The translations under genes were made by a program, and so were the position numbers. Below the pieces are notes generated by a model. The model ran no database searches. It was given only the letters and a program-made list of their open reading frames with translations, and was not told the DNA's origin. 64,000 nucleotides of DNA from Rhodococcus triatomae BKS 15-14. Its GTDB lineage: Bacteria > Actinomycetota > Actinomycetes > Mycobacteriales > Mycobacteriaceae. The stretch lies in assembly GCA_000341795.1 (NCBI GenBank), contig AODO01000069.1, positions 416,625 through 480,624 on the forward strand, given 5' to 3'. Positions 1-9,386 of the stretch are shown one piece after another (the stretch's first letter is position 1; each line of letters begins with the position of its first letter).

Positions 1-58
1 CGATCCCGGTCGGTGTCCCCACTGTCGTGACCGGGTGGCGGTGTGGGGTGCCGAAGCG
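1..58. other. Left edge, no gene seen
   Basis: Non-coding tail downstream of the minus-strand hydrolase that ends at 59. I see no hairpin or gene in it. The reading frames that cross it on the plus strand are mirror images of the hydrolase. Confidence 0.6.
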
Positions 59-916
59 TCACACCAGTGAGAGGACCACCGCAGACAGCCGGGCGGGCTG
101 ATCGATCATCGCGTAATGGTGGGCAGGCCGTAGCACCACGAACCGGGCGTCGAGTGTGGCCGCGAGCCCGCGCTGCGTGCGCAGACGCAGCGCGCCCCAC
201 GGCGTGCGCCGGCCGGTGTGGGCCGCAACCACCGCCCTCGGGACCGGCAGCAGCGGATGGGACTCGCGTAGAGCAGCGACCTCGGCGACCAGGTCCGGGT
301 ACACGGCTTCCTCCACGAGCACGGCCCCGAGATACCGTGGATCCCGGGAGATCCGCCGCATCCGGTCGTGTGTGCCTGGAGGAAGTGCTGCGCGGTTCAG
401 CATCCGCGCGACGCCTGCTCCCAGTGCCCGCTGGGCACCCGACGCGCTGATCGCGGCGGCGGCCCGCCGCGCGGCGGCCACCCGCCACTCCCGCGGGAGC
501 CGCCCCCGCGGCCCGGCCGAGACGCTGGCATCGAGCAGGATCAACCCCGCGGTCAGGTCGGGCATCAGGCGCGCGAAGGCCTCGGCGTAGAAGCCTCCCA
601 ACGAGTGCCCGACCACGGTCACGGGGCCGGCGACCGACACCGACCGCAGTACCGCCGCGGCACGGTCGGCCTCGCCACGAGCGGTGGGCGGGATGTCGCT
701 CGCTGCACCGAACCCGAAGCCGGGGCGATCGAACCGCACCACCGTCCGCTCCCGGGCGAGCTCGCGCGCGACACCGTCCCAGTCGAACCAATTGCCTCCG
801 AGGCCGCCGATCAACAGCACCGCGGGTCCCGAGGAGCCGGCACCGTCCGCAGGGCGATCGACCGTCACGTGCAGCTCGTGGCCGTCGACGACGACCAGCC
901 GACCTGGCGGTTTCAC
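59..916 (-). CDS. Alpha/beta hydrolase, third gene of the lysX operon
   Basis: About 285 residues. The fold is shown by the oxyanion-type stretch LLIGGLGGNWFDWDG, the nucleophile elbow VVGHSLGGFYAE and a late histidine in RPAHHYAMIDQP. The substrate cannot be read from the sequence. I chose the GTG at 916 because it overlaps the TGA of the upstream DUF998 gene (GTGA), which implies translational coupling; the longer open frame upstream is only the shadow of that gene. It is the last gene of a coupled set lysX-DUF998-hydrolase, so it may act on envelope lipids, but that is inference from position. Confidence 0.85.
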   Translation of the reverse strand: MKPPGRLVVVDGHELHVTVDRPADGAGSSGPAVLLIGGLGGNWFDWDGVARELARERTVVRFDRPGFGFGAASDIPPTARGEADRAAAVLRSVSVAGPVTVVGHSLGGFYAEAFARLMPDLTAGLILLDASVSAGPRGRLPREWRVAAARRAAAAISASGAQRALGAGVARMLNRAALPPGTHDRMRRISRDPRYLGAVLVEEAVYPDLVAEVAALRESHPLLPVPRAVVAAHTGRRTPWGALRLRTQRGLAATLDARFVVLRPAHHYAMIDQPARLSAVVLSLV

Positions 917-1638
917 GTGGAACCCGGGGCCGGAGGTTGCTGCCGGATCGCCACCAGGGCGAGGTAGACGATCCAGCCCGTCATCGCGACCAGTTGCAGC
1001 CGCTGTGCGTAGCCGAGCAGCCACACCTCGTCGCCGCGGCCGTCCATGTCGATCGCGAAGACGGTCCACACGTTGCCGATCATGTAGGTGACCACGACGC
1101 CGACACCCACCCAGAGCAGCCACCGCGGCCAGCGGTACCGGTACGCGGCGAGGATGAACGCGAACACCGAGACCGCGGCCGCGGTGGCCGCGCCGACGCT
1201 GGTGAGCGCGTGGGCGAGCCGTGCCTGGTCGAGCAGTCCCGCCTGCTCGCGGGCCGCGCACGCCGGGCTGGCATGGGCCGAACACTCGAGCGGCATACGC
1301 GAGTCCAGGGCCGTCGAGATCGCGAACACCGCCAGGCCCAGCCAGCCGATCGTCGTCAGGATGCGGCGGGGCTGCAGGGTGAGCGCGAGAACCGCCGCGA
1401 CGGTGAGCAGGATTCCGGTGAGCAGATCGCCTGTGCGGAAGATCAGTCCGTAGGGCTGGTCGAGGGCGGCCAGCTCACTGACGTACGCCCGAGACGAGTC
1501 GAGGCCGGTGGGCAGCACCAGTTCGAGCAGCCAGGACGAATACAGCACCGCGCCGAGCAGGATCGACGCGACCACGATCGTGCGGGTGCGCCGCTGCGGG
1601 TCGCGATCGGTCGTCACGCCGTCGCCCCCGGGGTTCAC
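913..1638 (-). CDS. DUF998-family membrane protein
   Basis: About 241 residues with roughly six hydrophobic segments, beginning with [20 protein letters not shown], and a short cysteine-containing loop near the middle ([13 protein letters not shown]). The pattern matches the DUF998 family of small integral membrane proteins, whose function is unknown. The start is a GTG that overlaps the lysX stop (GTGA), and its own stop overlaps the next hydrolase start in the same way, so all three genes are very probably one translationally coupled operon. A role beside the lysyl-phosphatidylglycerol enzyme is plausible but unproven. Confidence 0.8.
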   Translation of the reverse strand: MNPGGDGVTTDRDPQRRTRTIVVASILLGAVLYSSWLLELVLPTGLDSSRAYVSELAALDQPYGLIFRTGDLLTGILLTVAAVLALTLQPRRILTTIGWLGLAVFAISTALDSRMPLECSAHASPACAAREQAGLLDQARLAHALTSVGAATAAAVSVFAFILAAYRYRWPRWLLWVGVGVVVTYMIGNVWTVFAIDMDGRGDEVWLLGYAQRLQLVAMTGWIVYLALVAIRQQPPAPGST

Positions 1639-4600
1639 TGCCTCGGCTTCGCCAGCGGGAACGCGAGGGTCTCGCGGATGCTGCCGCCGGTGATGAGCAT
1701 GACGATGCGGTCCACACCCATGCCGAGACCACCCGTCGGCGGCATCGCGTGTTCGAGCGCCTGCAGGAAGTCCTCGTCGAGCTCCATCGCCTCCTCGTCA
1801 CCTCCGGCCGCGAGCAGGGACTGCTCGGTGAGGCGCTGCCGCTGGTCGACCGGATCGGTGAGTTCGCTGTACGCGGTGCCGAGTTCGATCCCCCACGCCA
1901 CGAGATCCCACTTCGCGGCCACTCCCTCGATCGTCGGGTGCCGCCCCGTCAGCGGAGACATCGACGTCGGGAAGTTCGTGTAGAACGTCGGGAACTCGGT
2001 GTGGTCCTCGACGAGATGCTCGTACATCTCCTGCGCGACGGCGCCGGTGTCCCAGTCCGATTCGTACGGGATCTCGAGTTCGTCGCACAACCGGTGCAGC
2101 TCCGCGAGCGGGGTGCCCGGGCCGATCTCGGTGCCGATCTTCTCCGACACCGCGCCGTGCATCGTCTTCACCGGCCACTCGCCGGAGATGTCCACCTCGA
2201 CCATCTCGCCGTCCGCGCCGGGCCGCAGGATGACCTCGCGTCCGTGCGCGGCGACGGCCGCGGCCTGGATCAGCTCCCGGCACAGCACCATCATCCGCTC
2301 GTAGTCGCTGTGCGCCTCGTACGCCTCGAGGATCGTGAACTCGGGATTGTGTTTGAAGTCGACACCCTCGTTCCGGAACACCCGCCCGATCTCGAAGACC
2401 TTCTCCATGCCTGCGACGCACAGCCGTTTGAGGTACAGCTCCGGAGCGATCCGCAGGTACAGGTCCAGGTGGTAGGCGTTGATGTGGGTGACGAACGGCG
2501 CCGCGTTCGCGCCGCCGTGGATCTGCTGCAGGATCGGTGTCTCGACCTCCAGGAACGACCGCGAGGTCAGCGTGTCCCGCAACGACTTCACGATCGCGGT
2601 CCGCGCCACCAGCAGGTCGCGGGCGGCGGGGTTGATCGCCAGATCGACGTAGCGCTGCCGCACCCGGGTCTCCGGGTCCGACAGGCCCTTCCACTTGTCG
2701 GGCAACGGGTGCAGGCATTTGCCGTTCATCCGCCAGTCCGACGCCAGCAGCGACAGCTCACCCTTGCGGCTGCGGCCGATGCGGCCACTCGCCTCGATGA
2801 GGTCGCCGAGGTCGAAGTCGTGCGTGAACTCGTCCAACCGGTCACCGACGATGTCGCGGTCGAACAGCACCTGGATGTCGCCCGACCAGTCGCGGACCAC
2901 CGCGAACGCGACGCCGCCGTAGGCGCGGATGCGCAGCACGCGTCCCGCTATCCGGACCATCGTCCCCTCGGGCGAGGACGCCGCCTCCGCGGCGGTGTGC
3001 GTCGGCGGGTACGCCACCGGGTAGGCGTCGATGCCCTCGTCGGTCAGTCGGGCGAGCTTGTCCATCCGTACGCGCACCTGCTCGGGTCGCCGCGGCCCCG
3101 GCGGCGTCGCCTCGATCGGGGGCACGAGCGGTGCGACGCCGTCGGGGGCGCTGCCGTCGGCGTGCAGACCGGCGCTGGCCGACATCGGCACGGATTCGTG
3201 CACACCGGTGTGTGTGGCGGCGTTGCGACGTCGGAAACTCGGCACGGTCAGGAAGCCCTCCGCGATCGCGGACGCCACGCCCACCTTCGGCAGCACGCGG
3301 CGGTCCGCGAAGCACAGATAGCGCGGCGCCCAGTCCGGTTGGTACTTCACGTTCGAGCGGTACAGCGCTTCGAGCTGCCACCACTTCGACGCGAACACCA
3401 GGACCGATCGCCACATCCGCAGCACGGGCCCGGCGCCGATGCGGGCACCCTCCTCGAACACGGACCGGAACACGGCGAAGTTCAGCGAGATCCGGGTGAT
3501 GCCGAACCGCTCACCCTGTGTCGCCAGTTCGGTGACCATGAGTTCCACGGTTCCGTTCGGCGAGTTCGGGTTGCGCCGCATCAGGTCGAGGGACACCCCG
3601 TTCGCGCCCCACGGCACCAGCGACAGGATCCCGAAGACCGTGCCCGCACCGTCGGATCGGTCGTCGCCCGGTCCGATCGCCTCGACGAGCAGGCAGTCGC
3701 CGTCCGCCGGGTCTCCCAGGCGGCCCAGCGCCATCGAGAAGCCGCGTTCGGTCTCGGTGTCGCGCCACTCGTCGGCGAGGGCGATCACCCGTGCCATGTC
3801 CTCGGGCGGGACGTCGCGGTGCCGTCGGATCCGGACCGTCACGCCCTGCTTGTGGACCCGGTTGACGGCCTGACGCACCTGTCGCATGTCGCGGCCGGTG
3901 AGGTCGAATCCGCGGGTGTGCAGGATGGCCTCGTCGCCGAGTTGCAGCACGGTGAGCCCGGCGCGGTCGTAGGCGGTCGCGCCCGCCTCGCCGGCACCCA
4001 TGACCGCCGGCGTCCACCCGTACGTCTCGGCGAGGTCCAGCCAGGCGTCGATCGCGTGCGGCCAGGCCTCTGCGTCGCCGATGGGGTCGCCGCTGGCCAG
4101 GCACACCCCGACCTCGACGCGATAGGTGATCGCGGCCTTCCCGGACGGCGCGAACACGACGGCCTTGTCGCGCCGGGTGGCGAAGTAGCCGAGTGAATCG
4201 TCCCCGCCGGACGTGGCGAGCAACCCGCGCAGGGCCGACTCGTCGGTCCCGGTGAGGGCGTTGTTCGAGCGCTGGCTGCGGAACAGCACGACGATGGCGG
4301 CGAGCAGGGCGAGCGCGCCGAACAGCCCGAGCAGGGTGGTCACGAATCCGTGCGGCCGCCCGTCGAACTGTTCCGGGTCGAGGAACGCGAGCGCGGTGAC
4401 ACGGTTCAACGCCCACAGGAACCGCTGGTTCTGCGGCAAGGTCCCGGGGAACATCTCGACCAGCGCCCAGCCCAGCAGGGTGCCGATCGCGAGACCCGCG
4501 ACGAGCGTCCCGAGCGCCCTCCACGCGGCGCCTCGCCGCACCCGTGTGTAGAACTGTGGCCGCGCCGCGACCAGCAACCCGACCAGCGCCAGATGCACCA

Positions 4601-5000
4601 GGCACGCGACAATCGCGTTGACGTCACCACCGTCCACCGCCTGGCCGACGTTCGCGAGTGCGAGCAGCGCGAGATAGATGGTCAGCAACCACCATGCGAT
4701 CCGTTTCCGGCTGGCCAGAGCGGCCGCAAGCAATCCCAGCACCAGCGCCCACGCGAAACTCGTGTCGGGGGCGTCGAAGTAGTAGTCGTCGATGTACACC
4801 CGGACCGGTCGGATCAGGTACCGGATGACCGGCGACAGGCTCCACAGGAACACCGCGACCGCGTAGACGCCCAGGATCAGGCCGGCGATGTGCGGCACCT
4901 GGGACAGCCGGGAGGACGCCGGGCGGCGCAGCGCACGCGACGGACGCGGCGGACGCGGGGTGGGAGGAGCTGACGGTTCACCTGTGGCGATCGACGGCAT
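1635..5000 (-). CDS. lysX: LysX: lysylphosphatidylglycerol synthetase fused to lysyl-tRNA synthetase
   Basis: About 1121 residues. The N-terminal third is a multi-pass membrane region, followed by a DUF2156-type aminoacyl-lipid transferase domain, then an OB-fold anticodon-binding domain ([15 protein letters not shown]) and a class II synthetase core with motif 2 [15 protein letters not shown] and motif 3 [11 protein letters not shown]. In mycobacteria this fusion charges tRNA-Lys and transfers lysine to phosphatidylglycerol, lowering the negative charge of the membrane and giving resistance to cationic peptides. The ATG at 5000 is preferred because the longer frame would overlap the divergent S4 gene starting at 5050. 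The length is close to the mycobacterial LysX (about 1170). A housekeeping lysS is expected elsewhere. The downstream DUF998 gene is coupled by a 4-base overlap. Confidence 0.95.
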   Translation of the reverse strand: MPSIATGEPSAPPTPRPPRPSRALRRPASSRLSQVPHIAGLILGVYAVAVFLWSLSPVIRYLIRPVRVYIDDYYFDAPDTSFAWALVLGLLAAALASRKRIAWWLLTIYLALLALANVGQAVDGGDVNAIVACLVHLALVGLLVAARPQFYTRVRRGAAWRALGTLVAGLAIGTLLGWALVEMFPGTLPQNQRFLWALNRVTALAFLDPEQFDGRPHGFVTTLLGLFGALALLAAIVVLFRSQRSNNALTGTDESALRGLLATSGGDDSLGYFATRRDKAVVFAPSGKAAITYRVEVGVCLASGDPIGDAEAWPHAIDAWLDLAETYGWTPAVMGAGEAGATAYDRAGLTVLQLGDEAILHTRGFDLTGRDMRQVRQAVNRVHKQGVTVRIRRHRDVPPEDMARVIALADEWRDTETERGFSMALGRLGDPADGDCLLVEAIGPGDDRSDGAGTVFGILSLVPWGANGVSLDLMRRNPNSPNGTVELMVTELATQGERFGITRISLNFAVFRSVFEEGARIGAGPVLRMWRSVLVFASKWWQLEALYRSNVKYQPDWAPRYLCFADRRVLPKVGVASAIAEGFLTVPSFRRRNAATHTGVHESVPMSASAGLHADGSAPDGVAPLVPPIEATPPGPRRPEQVRVRMDKLARLTDEGIDAYPVAYPPTHTAAEAASSPEGTMVRIAGRVLRIRAYGGVAFAVVRDWSGDIQVLFDRDIVGDRLDEFTHDFDLGDLIEASGRIGRSRKGELSLLASDWRMNGKCLHPLPDKWKGLSDPETRVRQRYVDLAINPAARDLLVARTAIVKSLRDTLTSRSFLEVETPILQQIHGGANAAPFVTHINAYHLDLYLRIAPELYLKRLCVAGMEKVFEIGRVFRNEGVDFKHNPEFTILEAYEAHSDYERMMVLCRELIQAAAVAAHGREVILRPGADGEMVEVDISGEWPVKTMHGAVSEKIGTEIGPGTPLAELHRLCDELEIPYESDWDTGAVAQEMYEHLVEDHTEFPTFYTNFPTSMSPLTGRHPTIEGVAAKWDLVAWGIELGTAYSELTDPVDQRQRLTEQSLLAAGGDEEAMELDEDFLQALEHAMPPTGGLGMGVDRIVMLITGGSIRETLAFPLAKPRQ

Positions 5001-5049
5001 GAACACCAGTGTGAATGCTCGGGCAGGCAAGTGCGGGATGATGGATGGC

Positions 5050-5271
5050 ATGTCCGCCCCCGAAGACGTCCCCATCCGCGACGAGGTCATCCGCCTCGGC
5101 CAGTTCCTCAAACTCGCCAATCTCATCGAGTCGGGCGCCGAGGCCAAGGAGGTCATCGCAGACGGTCACGTCACCGTCAACGGTGAGGTCGAGGTCCGGC
5201 GTGGCAGGCAGCTGCGGGAGGGCGACGTCGTCGAGATCGGTGGGACGAGCGCCCGCGTCGCGCGGGAGTGA
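5050..5271 (+). CDS. S4-domain RNA-binding protein (YbcJ/RqcP-like)
   Basis: A 73-residue protein that is almost entirely one S4 domain: [20 protein letters not shown] followed by [21 protein letters not shown] split across the typical alpha-L loop. Small stand-alone S4 proteins bind structured RNA or ribosomal subunits. Three ATG codons lie close together; the one at 5050 matches the usual family start. It is divergent from lysX with only about 50 bases between the two starts, so the promoters must be close together or overlapping. Confidence 0.85.
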   Translation: MSAPEDVPIRDEVIRLGQFLKLANLIESGAEAKEVIADGHVTVNGEVEVRRGRQLREGDVVEIGGTSARVARE

Positions 5272-5286
5272 CGGTCGGGGCCGGCC

Positions 5287-5583
5287 TCAGGGCGTGAGCA
5301 CACCCGTCGCGGCCATCCGGGCCGCGAAGTCGTCCTCGGTCGCGGAGTAGTCCGTGGCGTTGGCGGAGGCGATCTCGGCCATGTCCCGAAGGCGTTCGGC
5401 GACCCGCAGGTATGCGCCCTCGACGTACGGTCCGGCGTTGTCGGCGGCGCGCGCGATCGCGGAATCGGGCATGGCCGTGCCGAGCCGACTCAGTCCGCTG
5501 ATCGCGTCGAGTGCGTCGATCTTCTCCGCGACCTCGTCGAACGCCCTCTGCACGGCGAGCAGCAGCTCGCGCGACACCTTCAT
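5287..5583 (-). CDS. EspC-like (DUF2580-type) type VII secretion substrate
   Basis: A 98-residue helical protein without a Sec signal. It has two predicted helical halves around a short turn with MPDSAIARA, and ends with YSATEDDF, which contains the general type VII export signature Y-x-x-x-D/E placed after a long helix. Length and layout fit the EspC/DUF2580 family of ESX-secreted proteins. The ATG at 5581-5583 gives the family-typical start (MKVSRELL). No other ESX gene is visible within the window, so it is an orphan candidate substrate. A non-secreted small helical protein remains possible. Confidence 0.6.
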   Translation of the reverse strand: MKVSRELLLAVQRAFDEVAEKIDALDAISGLSRLGTAMPDSAIARAADNAGPYVEGAYLRVAERLRDMAEIASANATDYSATEDDFAARMAATGVLTP

Positions 5584-5851
5584 CCCGTCCGGCAACGGAT
5601 CTCCCCCAGATCGTCGACACCCCGACGGCCGAGTGTAGAGCACCGGCATCGGCCCGGGTCGCGGTGTCCCGTCCGCCCCGCACGCGTCCACGGACGCCCC
5701 CAAAGGGATTGGTGTGCAGGATGTTTGCTGAACTCCGGTGGTGAAAGAATTTCCGGGCGGTTCACGATGCGGCCACCCGGAGGCCACGTGACCCGGAGAT
5801 GCGCTGCCTAGCGTCCGAGCGGTCCTCACCAGCCCACGGAGGTATCGCACA
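5584..5851. other. Intergenic region between divergent genes
   Basis: About 270 bases between the divergent EspC-like and DUF839 genes. It should hold both promoters. The only clear signal is the ribosome binding site GGAGGT about 10 bases before the GTG at 5852. I see no RNA gene. Confidence 0.5.
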
Positions 5852-7279
5852 GTGACCACTTCACCCCTGAACCGCCGCGACTTCATCGGTCGCACGGCGC
5901 TCACCGGCATCGGTGTCGCGCTCGCAGGCAGCGTCGACGTCCTGTTCCGCCCGGCCGTCGCCGCAGCACAGCCGCTGCTCGTCGGCTACGGTCCTCTCGT
6001 CCCGGACCCGGCGGGCATCCTCGCACTGCCGGTCGGGTTCTCGTACTCCATCATCGCCCGCTCGGGTGAGACGCTGCTCGACGACGGCGCGCCGGTGCCG
6101 AGCGACCCCGACGCGAACGGCGTGTTCGCCCAGGGCCGCAACACCGTCATCGTCACGAACCACGAGATCGGCAGCGACGAGCCGTTCGGTGTCCCCGTCG
6201 TCGACGGCATCACCTACGACCCCGGAGCCCGCGGCGGCACCACGACCACCACCGTCGGCCCGAACGGGGTCCGGCAGGGTCAGTACGTCAGCGTCGCCGG
6301 GACCGTCAACAACTGCGCCGGCGGCATCACGCCGTGGGGAACCTGGCTGACCTGCGAGGAGACGGAGGACCGTGCCGGGTCGAAGGGGTTCACCCTCGAC
6401 CACGGGTACGTCTTCGAGGTCGACCCGGCGAGCCAGGCGGCGAACGTCGGCAAGAGTGGCATCCCACTGAAGTTCCTCGGTCGCTTCGCGCACGAGGCCG
6501 TCGCCGTCGACCCCGGCACCAACGCGATCTACCTCACCGAGGACGCCTCCAAGCCCAACGGACTGTTCTTCCGGTGGACGCCCCCGCAGGGCTTCGTCGG
6601 CGGACCGGGCGCGCTACACGCGCTCGCGCAGTCGGCGGGCGGCGACACCGCGGGCAGCTTCCAGGCGATGAAGTGCCTCACCGGAGGGGTTCACGTCCCC
6701 GACCTGTCGCAGGCGACCGTGCCGGGAACCAGGTACGACGTGCAGTGGGTCGACGTCCCGGACCGTGACGCGAAGTCGACCTCGATCCGCAAGCAGTTCA
6801 CGGACGACCAGATCACCCGCAGCCGCAAGCTCGAGGGTCAGTGGTGGGGCGACGGCGGTGCCTACTTCGTCGCCAGCTACGCACGCACCAGCGACGGCAG
6901 CGTCGCCGAGCACGACGGTCAGGTGTGGTTCTACGATCCGGCCACGCAGACGGTCGAGCTGAAGACGCTCTTCGGTGTCAACCCCGATCCGTCCGTCGAC
7001 ACCGGCAACTACGACGGGCCCGACAACATCACCGTCTCGCCGTACGGTGGTGTCATCCTCGCCGAGGACGGCGAGGGCATCAGCCACCTCATCGGTGTGG
7101 CGGAGGAAGGGGATCCGTTCGCGATCGCCCGAAACGAACTGAACGACAGCGAGTTCTGCGGCCCGGCGTTCAGCGCGGACGGCCGGACGCTGTTCGCGAA
7201 CATCCAGACGCCGGGCATCGTCGTCGCGATCCGGGGTCCGTGGCGCCGCGCCTCGGGCGGATCGTCCTTCGGGTCCTAG
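5852..7279 (+). CDS. Tat-exported DUF839/PhoX-like protein
   Basis: About 475 residues. The N-terminus carries a twin-arginine signal, NRRDFIGRTAL, followed by a hydrophobic stretch ending in AVAAAQP, so the protein should be exported folded. The rest is a beta-propeller-like sequence of the DUF839 family (for example SGIPLKFLGRFAHEAVAVD and GPDNITVSPYGGVILAEDG), which includes the calcium/iron-dependent alkaline phosphatase PhoX. The family mostly acts on phosphate esters in the periplasm or outside the cell. The GTG start is supported by a GGAGGT sequence upstream. Phosphatase activity is inferred from the family. Confidence 0.8.
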   Translation: MTTSPLNRRDFIGRTALTGIGVALAGSVDVLFRPAVAAAQPLLVGYGPLVPDPAGILALPVGFSYSIIARSGETLLDDGAPVPSDPDANGVFAQGRNTVIVTNHEIGSDEPFGVPVVDGITYDPGARGGTTTTTVGPNGVRQGQYVSVAGTVNNCAGGITPWGTWLTCEETEDRAGSKGFTLDHGYVFEVDPASQAANVGKSGIPLKFLGRFAHEAVAVDPGTNAIYLTEDASKPNGLFFRWTPPQGFVGGPGALHALAQSAGGDTAGSFQAMKCLTGGVHVPDLSQATVPGTRYDVQWVDVPDRDAKSTSIRKQFTDDQITRSRKLEGQWWGDGGAYFVASYARTSDGSVAEHDGQVWFYDPATQTVELKTLFGVNPDPSVDTGNYDGPDNITVSPYGGVILAEDGEGISHLIGVAEEGDPFAIARNELNDSEFCGPAFSADGRTLFANIQTPGIVVAIRGPWRRASGGSSFGS

Positions 7280-7287
7280 CGATTCGG

Positions 7288-7359
7288 CGAGTGTGCACCT
7301 GGAAGTACCTCTCGCGCACGGGAGGGCGCCGGGGTTCGCCGTCGGCAGGTGCACACTCG
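7288..7359. terminator. Long-arm inverted repeat downstream of the DUF839 gene
   Basis: Two perfect complementary 13-base arms, CGAGTGTGCACCT (7288-7300) and AGGTGCACACTCG (7347-7359), are separated by 46 bases. This starts 8 bases after the stop codon and would end transcription of the DUF839 gene, though the loop is unusually long for a simple terminator. Confidence 0.4.
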
Positions 7360-7451
7360 ACCCTTCGGGGCACGTACAGGCACTGTTGTACGGCGTCTCG
7401 TGGTGCCACACTGGAGTGATCGGTCACGTCAGTTCGAAGGGCGGTGTGGCC

Positions 7452-7943
7452 ATGATCGCATCGGTGAGGCCCCGGACCACCGGGATACGGGCGGTTGTCG
7501 CCGTCATGGCAATCCTGTTGTTGCAGTGGGGTTTCCTGGCTCCACCAGGATCCGCGCAGATGGCGTCCGCGGTCGCGAACGTCAGCACGCACACCTTCAC
7601 CGTCGGCGCGGCAGGCGAGACGCGCATGATGCCCGCCTCGATGGGCAAACCCGGGTACGAGACGCCACTGGGCACGTTCGAAGTGCTCGAGAAGGTCCGC
7701 TACCTGGTGATGGACTCGTCCACCTACGGTGTCCCGATCGACGCACCCGAGGGTTATCGGGTCGACACCGAGTACGCGGTGCGGCTCACCTGGGGCGGGA
7801 TCTTCGTGCACGCGGCGCCGTGGTCGGTGGACTCACAGGGGCACGAGAACGTCAGCCACGGCTGCATCAACCTGAGCACCGAGAACGCGCGGTGGTTCTA
7901 CGAGAACGTCCAGGTCGGGGACACCGTCACCATCGTCGGCTGA
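7452..7943 (+). CDS. Exported L,D-transpeptidase (YkuD domain)
   Basis: About 163 residues. An N-terminal hydrophobic signal (VVAVMAILLLQWGFLAPPGSA) is followed directly by a single YkuD catalytic domain ending in the active-site signature SHGCINLS, where the cysteine is the nucleophile. Such enzymes make 3-3 cross-links in peptidoglycan or attach proteins to it outside the membrane. It lacks the Ig-like and C-terminal modules of the mycobacterial Ldt enzymes, so it is a minimal form. I chose the ATG at 7452 because GAAGGGCGG lies at a suitable distance; a GTG six bases upstream is possible. Confidence 0.85.
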   Translation: MIASVRPRTTGIRAVVAVMAILLLQWGFLAPPGSAQMASAVANVSTHTFTVGAAGETRMMPASMGKPGYETPLGTFEVLEKVRYLVMDSSTYGVPIDAPEGYRVDTEYAVRLTWGGIFVHAAPWSVDSQGHENVSHGCINLSTENARWFYENVQVGDTVTIVG

Positions 7944-7947
7944 ACGT

Positions 7948-8004
7948 CGAACGGGCGGACGCCGGGTCCGTCGCTGCGACGATGCTCCGACATCCGCCCG
8001 TTCG
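7948..8004. terminator. Terminator between convergent ldt-like and rraA genes
   Basis: Perfect 12-base arms, CGAACGGGCGGA (7948-7959) and TCCGCCCGTTCG (7993-8004), lie between convergent stop codons at 7943 and 8015. It is likely to work for both directions. Confidence 0.6.
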
Positions 8005-8014
8005 GCGGAATTGC

Positions 8015-8494
8015 TCAGTCCTCGGCGCGGACGACGACGCCGTCGTGGTCGCTGTAGACCATCTCCCCGGGATTGAAGGTCACGCCGCCGAAGGTGACGG
8101 GGACGTTCTTCTCCCCGGACCCGGTCTGGGTGCTCTTGCGGGGGTTGGTGCCGAGCGCCTTGACGCCGATGGCGAGCGTGCGCAGGATCGCGGAGTCGCG
8201 GACGGCGCCGTTGACGATGACGCCTGCCCAGCCGTTGTCGACGCCTCGGCCGCCGATGATGTCGCCGACGAGCGCGGTGTGCACGCTGCCGTCGCCGTCG
8301 ACGACGAGGACTCCACCGTTGCCGGGCTCACTCAGGGTCTGCTTGACGAGCAGGTTGTCCTGGAAGCACTTGATCGTGGTGATGCGGCCCGAAAAGACTG
8401 CATGCCCGCCGAACTGGATGAACTGGGTGTCGCAGCTGCGGATGTCGGGGCCGATCTCGTCTGCCAGATCAGCGGTGGCGACCTGCTCGGTCAT
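8015..8494 (-). CDS. rraA: RraA-family protein
   Basis: A 159-residue protein matching the RraA family along its whole length, with the conserved segments [15 protein letters not shown] and [12 protein letters not shown]. In Escherichia coli RraA inhibits RNase E, but many family members, especially outside the enterics, are class II aldolases for 4-carboxy-4-hydroxy-2-oxoadipate-type substrates or have unknown roles. The sequence alone does not separate these. It stands alone, convergent with the transpeptidase and 44 bases from the DUF5313 gene on the same strand. Confidence 0.85.
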   Translation of the reverse strand: MTEQVATADLADEIGPDIRSCDTQFIQFGGHAVFSGRITTIKCFQDNLLVKQTLSEPGNGGVLVVDGDGSVHTALVGDIIGGRGVDNGWAGVIVNGAVRDSAILRTLAIGVKALGTNPRKSTQTGSGEKNVPVTFGGVTFNPGEMVYSDHDGVVVRAED

Positions 8495-8538
8495 GTGGTG
8501 TCCCTTCGTCGGCGAATCGTCCCCAGCCTAGTTCCTGG

Positions 8539-8943
8539 TTACTGGCCGGTACCACGGTGTTCGCCGCGACCGTGGCGCGTCTCGTAGTCGTTTCGCGTCG
8601 CGGCGGCGCGCCGCTGCGCCCGCTCGTCGAGCAGGTTCGGGTCGAGTCCGTGCGAGAGCAGGCGATGCCTGCGGTAGATGTTCATCAGGGCCACAGCGAA
8701 ATACAGCACCGGCAGCAACAGCAGTGCCATCATCGCCAGCGGGATCCAGCGCTCGCCGGGGACGAGCAGATAGAAGGCGACGAAGATCGGAATCAGCGGC
8801 AACGTGAAACGCAGCACGTACCGCACCGACGAGCCGGGGCCGACGAGATCGTTGCGGACCCAGTCCTGCATCGAGTCGGGCAGTGTGCGGCCGAACAAGT
8901 AGCCGAGGTACTGCGTGAAGCCGGGTTTCCGCTGGTCGGACAT
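8539..8943 (-). CDS. DUF5313-family small membrane protein
   Basis: A 134-residue protein with an N-terminal soluble stretch (KPGFTQYLGYLFGRTLPDSM), two strong membrane segments in the middle (LPLIPIFVAFYLLVPG and IPLAMMALLLLPVLYFAVAL) and a charged C-terminal tail. This layout is that of the DUF5313 family found in mycobacteria and rhodococci; the function is unknown. The ATG at 8943 gives the family start. Longer frames upstream run into non-coding sequence. Confidence 0.8.
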   Translation of the reverse strand: MSDQRKPGFTQYLGYLFGRTLPDSMQDWVRNDLVGPGSSVRYVLRFTLPLIPIFVAFYLLVPGERWIPLAMMALLLLPVLYFAVALMNIYRRHRLLSHGLDPNLLDERAQRRAAATRNDYETRHGRGEHRGTGQ

Positions 8944-9386
8944 CAATACAGGATAGTTCCGGTGCGGCGGACCGCAGCGAGCGGGCCTCGCCGGGCAGGT
9001 CCTGAGACAGAGATCACATTCCTGTCGGGGGGCGGTGCGTGACGTGCGGAAACTCCGGGCACACCCCGGATTTTCCCAAGACCGAACGGTCGGTCCTGTG
9101 CCGTCTTCAGGTTGTCGGCTCCCGGGTCGCGACCCTATATTCCCTGCCAGCGCGCTCCCGACCGGGAGTTCCGAGGCGTACCGAGGGGGCGGCCCGGATC
9201 TCGCGTCAATTGTGTGGTCGCGTGCTCGCGCGTCCGCCGTCCCGGGGGGGAACCAGTGATCGGCGCCTGTACGACGCTGTGGCGATACGCCCGCGTCTCG
9301 TCGTGCGTATCTCTCCTCGCACACCATCGCTCCACGCGGCAGTCGTGGGCGGTTCTCGCATGACCGCATCACCGGAGGGAATTGTC
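8944..9386. promoter_or_regulatory. Divergent intergenic region with several palindromes
   Basis: About 440 bases without a convincing gene, between two divergent starts. Three compact palindromes stand out: GACCGAACGGTC (9080-9091), which overlaps a second copy of CGGTC; GGGTCGCGACCC (9124-9135); and CTCCCGACCGGGAG (9155-9168). They are typical in form of operators for TetR-type dimers. The region also holds the ribosome site GGAGGGA seven bases before the ATG at 9387. Regulation by a dimeric repressor is inference. Confidence 0.4.

Noticed and set aside
917..1285. N-terminal extension of the alpha/beta hydrolase
   Set aside because: This part is out of frame with the DUF998 gene on the same strand and is Arg/Gly-rich noise; the GTGA overlap at 913-916 explains the start.
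1749..4196. Long plus-strand open frame opposite lysX
   Set aside because: Its protein is Arg/His/Val/Gln-rich without any fold pattern and it mirrors lysX; a usual effect of high GC on the opposite strand.
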